Of a DNA stretch of 17,471 nucleotides, positions 5,332 to 13,000 are shown in pieces. The first letter of the stretch is position 1; each line of letters starts with the position of its first letter. This DNA comes from JBEIUL01 sp044356865 (GTDB taxonomy: Bacteria; Planctomycetota; Phycisphaerae; Phycisphaerales; SM1A02). The translations under genes and the position numbers were made by a program. The stretch lies in assembly GCA_044356865.1 (NCBI GenBank), contig JBIKVN010000038.1, forward strand, positions 1-17,471. The letters are read 5' to 3'. The notes beneath the pieces were generated by a model, which saw nothing but the letters and a program-made list of their open reading frames with translations, was not told where the DNA came from and searched no databases.

Positions 5332-8259
5332 ATGGCCCCGTCCGATCGCAAGCGGCGACGACGGCGAGCGTCGTTCGCGACGTGGGCCATTGTTCTTTCC
5401 GCGGTTTCGGAGGTGTCTGCGGAGGTGTTTGCGGAGGTGTTTGCGGCGAGGCCGGACGACTCGCCCACGGCCGCCCCGGCCGACGCCCCGAACGTGTCGC
5501 TGGTCACCCGCCGCGCCGCCGATCCCCGCGGCTGGGCGTACCGCCCGACCGCGTCGGTCGAGGTACCCGCGGGCGAGGGCCATCCGATCGACCGGTGGCT
5601 GGCGGGTCCGCTCCGCGACGCCGGGCTTGAGCCCGCTCCCGAGGCCGATCGCCGCACGCTCATCCGCCGCGCGACGCTCGACCTGCACGGGCTGCTGCCC
5701 TCGCCGGCCGAGGTCGAGGCGTTCGTCGCCGATTCGGATCCGGACGCGTTCGGACGCCTCGTCGACCGTCTGCTGGAGTCTCCGCGGTACGGCGAGCGGT
5801 GGGGGCGGCACTGGCTTGACGTCGCTCGCTACGCCGACTCGAACGGGCAGGACGAGAACACCGCGTTCGGGAATGCCTGGCGCTACCGCGACTGGGTGAT
5901 CGCGGCGTTCAACCGCGACGAGCCGTTCGACCGGTTCGCGATCGCCCAGGTCGCGGGCGACCTGCTGCCGCCGAGCGGTGACGCCGCGGTCGACCAGGGG
6001 AACCTCGTCGCGACGGGGTTCCTCTCGCTCGGCCCGAAGTTCATCGCCGAACCCGACGTCGAGAAGATGCTCGCCGACATCGCCGACGAGCAGGTCGACA
6101 CCGTCGGGAAGGCGTTCCTGGCCCAGACGCTGTCATGCGCCCGCTGTCACGACCACAAGTTCGACCCGGTCACGCAGCGTGATTACTTCGCGATGTACGG
6201 CATCCTGCGGGCGACCCGGACGCTCGACGCGCCGGTGCGGGTCGCGCGGCTGCACGAGCGGCCGCTGGGCACCGGCGAGGAGATCGCCCGCGTCGCCGAG
6301 CACGCCGAACGGATGCGCGAGGCTGACGCGGCGCTGGGGGCGGCCCGCGCCGAGCTCGAGAGGACCGACGCCGCGCGGCGGGCGGAGCGGGTCGGGCCGG
6401 CGCTCGTCGCGGCCCGATCGCTCGGCACGCCCTTCGCCTATCGCGAGGCCGAGGAGTCGCCCGACCCGTCGTCGAACCTGATCGTCGACCGCGAGACGTG
6501 GGGCCGCGGGATCGGCGTGGTGCGGACCGGGCACGGCGGGCCGCAGCGGATCGCCTGGATGTTCGAGCTTCCCGCGGGCGAGCATGAGCTGATCGTCCGT
6601 CGCGCGAGCCGCGAGGAACGGCCGGTGCGGGTGAGCGTCGACGGCGTCGAGGTCGCAACGCGGTCGCTCGCCGAGCCGACGGGTGAGTTCTTCCCCGCGG
6701 GGCAGCGCTGGGACGTCGCGGCCGGCTTCACGACGACCGGTGCGGGACCGCGGCGGGTGGCGCTCGATCGCGACGGGTCGTTCCCGCACGTCGACCTCGT
6801 CGCGGTGGCGCCGGCCGGGACGCTGGCGGCGTGGCGGGAGGCTCTCGCGCGGTCGGCGGAAACGCTCGGGATCGACGCGGGTTTCCTCGAGCGGGCCGTC
6901 GACCGGATCGAGCGCGATCCGGCGTTCGCCCGGGCCCGCGAGCCGCAGGGGGCCGCCGAACTCGCCGCGACGGTGACCGACCTCGCGCGGCGGTTCGCCG
7001 CGGACGCGGGCGCGAAGGAGCGTCCGGTCGAGGACCCCGCGATGGAATCGCTGCGGCAGTCGCTCGTCGCCGACGCGGGGCTCTGGCGCGATCCGCCCGA
7101 GGGCAGCCCGTTCGTCTCGCTCGAGGAACGCGCGGCCCTCGCCGCCGCCGAGGCGGCCCGAAAGCACGGGGAATCGACGCGTCCGCCGCCCTTGCCGCAG
7201 GCGATCGCGGTGCGCGACCATCCCGAGGCCGACGCGGTCGACCGTCAGGTGCACGTGCGCGGCGACCACACCCGTCCCGAGGGCGACGCGGTCCCGCGGG
7301 GCATCCCCGCGGTCTTCCGCCGCGACGGATTCCCGTCGATGGAGTCGGTGTCCGCCGGCACGAGCGGCCGGCTCGAGCTCGCCCGCTGGATCGCCGACCG
7401 GGGCAATCCGCTCTTCGCCCGCGTCGCGGTGAACCGGCTGTGGCAGGGGCACTTCGGCCGGGCCCTCGCGGCGAACGCGAACAACTTCGGGCTGAATGGA
7501 GCGGCCCCGAGCCATCCGGCCCTACTCGAATGGCTCGCGGGCGAGTTCGCCCGGCGCGACTTCAGCCTCAAGGCGATGCACCGGCTTCTCATGACGAGCG
7601 CCGCGTGGAAGCGGTCGAGCGGCGACCTGCCCGATCGCGTCGCCGTCGATCCCGACAACCGGCTCTGGTGGCGGCAGGAGCGGCGGCGGGTCGAGGCCGA
7701 GGCGGTACGCGACCTTTTGCTGCAGGTCGGCGGCACGCTCGACCTCACGATGGGCGGTTCGCTACTGCCGGTCGGGAACTTCGACTACGTCACGAACGAC
7801 CAGAGCACCAATCGCGCCGCCTACGACGCCCCGCGCCGCTCGATCTACCTGCCGGTGATCCGCAACGCGATGTTCGAGGGCTTCTCGACGTTCGATTTCG
7901 TGGATTCGGGGGCGCCGATCGAGTGCCGCCCGCGCACGACCGTCGCCCCGCAGGCGCTCTTCATGCTGAACGCCCCGCTCGTGCGCGACACCGCCGGGCG
8001 GCTGGCCCGCGCAACGCTCGCCGCCGCGACCGCCGACGCGGGCGACGACGGCCTCCGCATCGACGGCCTCTACGGGAAGCTCTTCGGACGGCCGCCGCTC
8101 GGGCCCGAGCGCGACGCGGGCCTCGCGTTCCTGCGCCGCGTCACGGAACCGTCGGAGGCCGACCGCGCCGCGGGACTCGTTGCCTGCGGCCGCGAGGAGG
8201 CGTGGACCCGCTACGCCCAGGTGCTTCTCGCGACGAGCGAGTTCATCACCATGGAGTAG
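5332..8259 (+). CDS. DUF1549 (PSCyt2)/DUF1553 (PSD1) secreted protein with CxxCH and central CBM-like insert
   Basis: 975 residues. The start at ATG 5332 is preferred over upstream in-frame starts because it opens a basic n-region (SDRKRRRRRASF) followed by a hydrophobic signal core; there is no clear Shine-Dalgarno. Residues about 85-300 are DUF1549: RRATLDLHGLLPSPAEVEAF, RYGERWGRHWLDVARYADSN and LSCARCHDHKFDPVTQRDYF. The last holds the haem-type CxxCH (Cys269, Cys272, His273). A charged helical stretch at about 316-352 precedes a beta-rich segment (about 365-495, FAYREAEESPDPSSN onward) resembling a carbohydrate-binding module. DUF1553 follows at about 678-960: RLELARWIADRGNPLFARVA, NRLWQGHFGRAL, PSHPALLEWLAGEF and APQALFMLNAP. 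The family is planctomycete-typical and exported; enzymatic role unproven, with polysaccharide breakdown often suggested. The DUF1501 gene follows after 31 bases, presumably in the same operon. Confidence 0.93.
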   Translation: MAPSDRKRRRRRASFATWAIVLSAVSEVSAEVFAEVFAARPDDSPTAAPADAPNVSLVTRRAADPRGWAYRPTASVEVPAGEGHPIDRWLAGPLRDAGLEPAPEADRRTLIRRATLDLHGLLPSPAEVEAFVADSDPDAFGRLVDRLLESPRYGERWGRHWLDVARYADSNGQDENTAFGNAWRYRDWVIAAFNRDEPFDRFAIAQVAGDLLPPSGDAAVDQGNLVATGFLSLGPKFIAEPDVEKMLADIADEQVDTVGKAFLAQTLSCARCHDHKFDPVTQRDYFAMYGILRATRTLDAPVRVARLHERPLGTGEEIARVAEHAERMREADAALGAARAELERTDAARRAERVGPALVAARSLGTPFAYREAEESPDPSSNLIVDRETWGRGIGVVRTGHGGPQRIAWMFELPAGEHELIVRRASREERPVRVSVDGVEVATRSLAEPTGEFFPAGQRWDVAAGFTTTGAGPRRVALDRDGSFPHVDLVAVAPAGTLAAWREALARSAETLGIDAGFLERAVDRIERDPAFARAREPQGAAELAATVTDLARRFAADAGAKERPVEDPAMESLRQSLVADAGLWRDPPEGSPFVSLEERAALAAAEAARKHGESTRPPPLPQAIAVRDHPEADAVDRQVHVRGDHTRPEGDAVPRGIPAVFRRDGFPSMESVSAGTSGRLELARWIADRGNPLFARVAVNRLWQGHFGRALAANANNFGLNGAAPSHPALLEWLAGEFARRDFSLKAMHRLLMTSAAWKRSSGDLPDRVAVDPDNRLWWRQERRRVEAEAVRDLLLQVGGTLDLTMGGSLLPVGNFDYVTNDQSTNRAAYDAPRRSIYLPVIRNAMFEGFSTFDFVDSGAPIECRPRTTVAPQALFMLNAPLVRDTAGRLARATLAAATADAGDDGLRIDGLYGKLFGRPPLGPERDAGLAFLRRVTEPSEADRAAGLVACGREEAWTRYAQVLLATSEFITME
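5407..5442 (+). repeat. 12-bp in-frame tandem repeat within the signal-peptide region
   Basis: Three consecutive units of the form GCGGAGGTGTTT (5407-5418 with two changes, 5419-5430 and 5431-5442 identical) encode SEVS, AEVF, AEVF (residues 26-37). Because the unit is 12 bp, copy-number change keeps the frame and would alter only the spacing around the signal-peptide cleavage site. Confidence 0.75.
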
Positions 8260-8290
8260 GGGAACAGGAACCCGCGAAACCGCCTGCACC

Positions 8291-9763
8291 ATGACCGACC
8301 CACGCTCCACCCGAGGCATCCTCTGCGGCGAACGGCCCGCACCGCTCGACCGCCGCTCGATGCTGCGCGAGTGCTGCGTCGGCTTCGGCGGCGTGGCGCT
8401 CGCGGCGCTCCTCGGCGAGCGGTTCGCGAACGCCGAGTCGGTCCGGACCCTCGCGGTCGACCCGCGCGACCCCTCGCCGCTCGCCCCGCGCCTGCCGCAC
8501 TTCACGCCGCGGGCGAAGCGGGTCATCTTCCTCTTCATGCACGGCGGGCCGTCGCAGGTCGACACGTTCGACCACAAGCCGCTGCTCCAGCGCGACCACG
8601 GCAAGGAGTTCCCCGGCGAGAAGCCGCGGGTGCAGTTCGCCCCGACCGGGGCCCTCATGGCCAGCCCGTACCGCTTCCGACGCCACGGCCAGAGCGGCGC
8701 CTGGGTCAGCGAGATCTTCCCCGCGGTCGCCGGCGTCGTCGACGAGCTCTGCTTCCTGAAGGGCCTGCACGGGTCGAACCCGGCCCACGGCGGGGCGCTC
8801 CTCAAGCTGCACACCGGCACCGACACCTTCGTGCGGCCGAGCATGGGCTCGTGGGTGACGTACGGGCTCGGCAGCGAGAACCGCAACCTGCCCGGCTTCG
8901 TGACGCTCTGCCCGACGCTCGGCCACGGCGGCGTGAACAACTTCTCGAGCGCGTTCCTGCCCGCCGCGCACCACGGCACGCCGCTCGGCCACGCCGCGGT
9001 ACCGGCCCGCGAGGCCGAGATCGCCCACATGCACGCGGGACTGCCGGCTCCGGTGCAGCGGGCCCAGCTGGATCTCTTGCGCGACCTGAACCGCCTGCGG
9101 ATGGACGCGACCGGAACCGCCGGCGACCTGGCCCTCGAGGGCCGCATCGAGAGCTTCGAGCTCGCCTTCCGCATGCAGATGGAGGCCCCGGAGACGCTTG
9201 ACCTCGCGGGCGAGACCCCGGCGACGCTGAAGCTCTACGGCATCGACGAGCCCCGCACCGAGAACTTCGGCCGCCAGTGCCTGCTCGCCCGGCGGCTCTG
9301 CGAGAAGGGCGTGCGCTTCGTGCAGTGCACGCACTCGTACAAGTGGGACCAGCACGGCAACCTCGAGAAGGACCACCGCACGAACGCGGGCGAGGTCGAC
9401 GTGCCGATCGCGGGGCTCATCCGCGACCTGAAGAGCCGCGGCATGCTCGAGGAGACGCTCGTCCTCTGGGGCGGCGAGTTCGGCCGCACGCCCTGCGCCC
9501 AGGACGGCACCGGCCGCGACCACAACCCGCACGGCTTCACGATGTTCATGGCCGGCGGGGGGGTGAAGCCGGGCTTCTCGTACGGCGCGACCGACGACTA
9601 CGGCTGGTACGCGGCCGACGGGAAGATGAACCTGCACGATCTGCACGCGACGATCCTGGCGCTGATGGGCCTCGATCACGAGCGGTTGACGTTCCGCCAC
9701 GACGGCCGCGATTTCCGGCTGACGGATGTCGAGGGTGAGGTGGCGAGGGCGGTCTTCGCGTGA
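8291..9763 (+). CDS. DUF1501 family protein, Tat-exported, alkaline-phosphatase-like fold
   Basis: 490 residues starting at ATG 8291, 31 bases after the DUF1549/DUF1553 stop. The only purine-rich upstream stretch lies about 20 bases away. The N-terminus holds a twin-arginine motif, DRRSMLRE (20-27), followed by a hydrophobic stretch to about 48, as usual for DUF1501 proteins. Family marks are VIFLFMHGGPSQVDTFDHK (79-97), FVQCTHSYKWDQHGN (343-357), LWGGEFGRTP (392-401), RDHNPHGFTMFMAGG (409-423) and LHDLHATILALMGLDH (448-463). The fold is related to sulfatases/alkaline phosphatases; the motif residues likely bind metal. It nearly always neighbours DUF1549/DUF1553 genes in planctomycetes, suggesting that the two exported proteins work together. 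The substrate is not established. Confidence 0.94.
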   Translation: MTDPRSTRGILCGERPAPLDRRSMLRECCVGFGGVALAALLGERFANAESVRTLAVDPRDPSPLAPRLPHFTPRAKRVIFLFMHGGPSQVDTFDHKPLLQRDHGKEFPGEKPRVQFAPTGALMASPYRFRRHGQSGAWVSEIFPAVAGVVDELCFLKGLHGSNPAHGGALLKLHTGTDTFVRPSMGSWVTYGLGSENRNLPGFVTLCPTLGHGGVNNFSSAFLPAAHHGTPLGHAAVPAREAEIAHMHAGLPAPVQRAQLDLLRDLNRLRMDATGTAGDLALEGRIESFELAFRMQMEAPETLDLAGETPATLKLYGIDEPRTENFGRQCLLARRLCEKGVRFVQCTHSYKWDQHGNLEKDHRTNAGEVDVPIAGLIRDLKSRGMLEETLVLWGGEFGRTPCAQDGTGRDHNPHGFTMFMAGGGVKPGFSYGATDDYGWYAADGKMNLHDLHATILALMGLDHERLTFRHDGRDFRLTDVEGEVARAVFA

Positions 9764-9795
9764 GCGGGCACCCTTGTTTGGGGGCGTGAGCGGAG

Positions 9796-9830
9796 GTATC
9801 CGTCCTCGCCCGGCGAACGCTGGCGGATAC
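9796..9830. repeat. Inverted repeat downstream of DUF1501 gene
   Basis: GTATCCG (9796-9802) and CGGATAC (9824-9830) form a perfect 7-bp dyad around a 21-base loop that itself contains TCGCCCGGCGA (9806-9816). It begins 33 bases after the DUF1501 stop. Without a T tract it is not a canonical terminator; it could help end the operon message or be a repeat-family remnant. The rest of 9764-9930 shows nothing recognisable. Confidence 0.3.
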
Positions 9831-9936
9831 GAAGGCGTTCCGCGGTCCCCGCTCGCGGATCGCTCCTTCCGACCGGCGAAACTCCCCCTGAGAAAGCGAT
9901 TGGCTGCGGGATTTCGCTCTTATGAAATGACGGGGA

Positions 9937-9964
9937 TTGATTCGCAGGATTTCCGCGATACATT
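9937..9964 (+). promoter_or_regulatory. Candidate promoter for the IPT/FGE gene
   Basis: In an AT-richer island, TTGATT (9937-9942) and TACATT (9959-9964) are spaced 16 bases apart and match a sigma70-type pair at four of six positions each. A small dyad, ATTCA-AC-TGAAT, overlaps the -10 side (9962-9973). The leader would be about 70 bases long and contain a run of eight C (9980-9987). Confidence 0.3.
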
Positions 9965-10031
9965 CAACTGAATTGAGCACCCCCCCCGGGCGACCGTGGC
10001 ATCCGCCGGGGATGATCGGTCCCTCGATCGT

Positions 10032-10046
10032 AAGGAGTCCTCCGTG
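10032..10046 (+). promoter_or_regulatory. Shine-Dalgarno and GTG start of the IPT/FGE gene
   Basis: AAGGAG (10032-10037) stands six bases before GTG at 10044. This decides the GTG start over an upstream in-frame alternative at 9996, which would precede the ribosome site and add non-signal-like residues. Confidence 0.7.
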
Positions 10047-13000
10047 CGAAGCAGCCGTCCCTTCCTCATCGCGTCGCTCGCTTGCCTTCTGTTCGCTTCG
10101 GCGTTCGGGCTTGCGGCACCCGTCGGTCCGGCCTTGAACGCCTGCCCCGACGACGACACCGACCGTGATGGGATCGTGGACGCGATCGACAACTGTCAAC
10201 GGGTTTCCAATCCCGAACAGGGCGATTGCGACGGGAACGGGGTCGGGGACGCCTGCGAGGTAACCGTGCTCTCGACGGGCGACCTCGGAAGCCTCGACGG
10301 CGGTGCAGCCAAGGGTTCCCTTCGCGGAGTCGGCCTCACGCTCATGCCAGTGACGGTCACGGTCCGCATGATCGGTGATCTCGGGGCGGCTGATGCCTCG
10401 ATGTCGCTCTCGCTTGCCGAGGTCGAGGTGGCCACGGGACTCTTCGATGGGATGGGATCAGCATGCCCGAAGGTGCCCGACGAGGCGACTTTCACCCTGT
10501 CGGCCGCAGCTTGGAACTCCTTGGTGGCGGCGTCCCCGGGTGGCTTGATGACTGTCTCGATCGCAGGTAACCCGCAGGTGGCCCCTGAGGAATGCGAGGG
10601 GGCGTTCGCGGAAGTGACCGTGGCGATCTCCCTTGCCGGTGACTGCAACGGGAACGGCCTCGCCGACGCCTGTGAGATCTCGGGTGGGATGTTGTCCGAT
10701 TGCGATGGCGATGGGATCCCGGATCACTGTGCGATCGAGGAGGGTCTTGCGGTCGATTCTGACGCCGACGGTCAACCCGATCGGTGCGAATGGGCTCGGG
10801 GCGACCTCAACCTCGACGGCATCGTGAACGGCGATGATCTCGCGATGCTGCTGGGGATGTGGGGCCAGGTCGATCCGCCCTTTGGGGACTTCGACGGCGA
10901 TGGCCTGATCGGTGCAGGTGACCTCGCGTTCCTGTTGGCCGCATGGTCGCCTCCGGCACCCCGGATCACGTCCGTCACGCCGAACACGGGGCCATTGGAA
11001 GGCGGCACGGAAATCACGATCCGCGGCGGCGACCTCGGCGACGTGAACTCCGTCCGAATCGATGGTCGGTCGGCCAGCGGGGTAACCGTCGTCAGTACCA
11101 CGGAAGTGGTCGCCATCACGCCTCCCGGCGATTTCGGGCCGAAGAGTGTCACCCTCTCGACCCCGGGCGGAACGGCGATTGCGGCCGAGGCATTCACGTA
11201 CGTCTCGAACCTGAACGCCCCGACGGTCACTTCGGTGAGCCCGAACCAGGGACCGACCGCGGGTGGGACCGCGATCACCATCACGGGGACCAACTTCACG
11301 GGGGCGACCTCGGTGAAGGTCGGCACCGTTCTTGCGACGGGGCTGGTCGTCGTGAACGCCACCACCATCACGGCGGTCACGCCTCCCGGTACGGCCGGGG
11401 CGAAGAGCGTCTCGGTGACGACTCCCGGCGGTACGGCCGCCTTAGCGAGCGCCTTCACCTACTTCGCACCGCCCACGATCAGCTCGCTGGTGCCCGCGGC
11501 AGGTCCGATCGCCGGGGGTACGACGATCACGATCAACGGGGCGAACCTCACGAGTACTGCCTCGGTCACCGTGGGTGGCGTTCCAGCGATTGGCGTGACG
11601 GTCCTGAGTGCCACGAAGGTCCGGGTCGTGACGCCTCCGGGTTCGGCGGGTGGCCGGGACGTGGTGCTGACCACCGCCTGGGGCACCGTGACCCGCACCA
11701 ACGGCTTTACCTACTTCTCGCCGCCGACGATCGCGACGGTGAGCCCGAACGTGGGGCCCTCGATCGGTGGCACGACCATCACCATCACCGGCACGAACTT
11801 CACGGGCGCTACCTCGGTCAAGATCGGGACCAAGGTTGCCACGGGCCTGGTGGTGGTGAACCCGACGACGATCACCGCCGTGACGCCGGTCAACACGACG
11901 GGGCCGAAGAGCGTGTCCGTGACGACCCCAGGCGGCACGGCGACCCTGACCAACGGCTACACCTACGTCGCTCCACCCACGATCACGAGCGTCGCCCCCG
12001 TCGCTGGTCCGGTAGCCGGCGGTACGACCATCACGATCACCGGTACGAACCTGACTGGTACGACCTCCGTCACCGTCGGTGGGGTTGCGGCCATCGGGGT
12101 CACGGTCGTGAGCGCCACGAAGGTCACCGCCGTCACGCCTCCGGGTTCAGCCGGCACGCGAGACGTCTCGATCACCACCCCGTGGGGGACGGCAACCAGG
12201 GCAAACGCGTACACCTACTTCCCGCCGCCGACGATTTCCGGGATCACCCCGAACTCGGGATCGACCCTCGGAGGGACGGCGGTCACCATCACAGGGACCA
12301 ACTTCACGGGTGCAACCTCGGTGAAGGTCGGAACCAAGGTCGCGACCGGAGTGACGGTCGTTAGCCCTACGACCATTACCGCCGTCACTCCTGCGAACAC
12401 CGCTGGGGCGAAGAGCGTGTCCGTGACCACGCCGGGTGGTACCGTGAGCCTTGCAAGCGCCTTCACCTACATCTTCTATCCGGCTCCGACCATCACGAGC
12501 GTGACCCCGAACGCCGGACCGGTCGCGGGCGGCACCACGATCACCCTCGTGGGAACGAACCTGTCGACGACGACGGGCGTGAAGGTCGGTTCCGTTCCCG
12601 CAACGAGCGTGACGGTCGTGAATACCTCCACGGTGACGGCTGTGACGCCCGCAGGTCTTGCCGGGCCGAAGGACGTGTCCATCACGACATTGGGGGGTAC
12701 CGCGACCAGAGCGGGTGGGTACACCTACTACGCCATCCCCACGATCACGTCGGTGTCGCCGAACGCGGGCCCGTTGGCTGGCGGCACCCAGATCACGATC
12801 ACGGGGACGAACTTCTACAACGGAAGTACGAACGCGACGGTGACGGTAGGGGGGGTGGCCGCGACGTCCGTGACAATGGTGAATGCAACGACGGTCATGG
12901 CGGTGGTGCCTACCGGCGCTCAAGGGCCGCAAACGGTCTCGGTGACGACGCCGAGCGGAACAGCAAGTCTAGGTAATGGATACACCTATGTGCCGGCTCC

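Noticed and set aside
5332..8259. Calling the CARCH motif a functional c-type cytochrome
   Set aside because: A single CxxCH inside DUF1549 is common in this family and haem attachment is not shown; I kept it as a motif only.
6133..9700. Long minus-strand frames across the DUF1549/DUF1553 and DUF1501 genes
   Set aside because: They are mirror images of well-supported genes in a high-GC sequence and have shadow-like composition; no ribosome sites or motifs.
11459..12724. A series of about 80-residue minus-strand open frames, one per TIG unit
   Set aside because: They repeat with the period of the TIG array and simply reflect its antisense strand.
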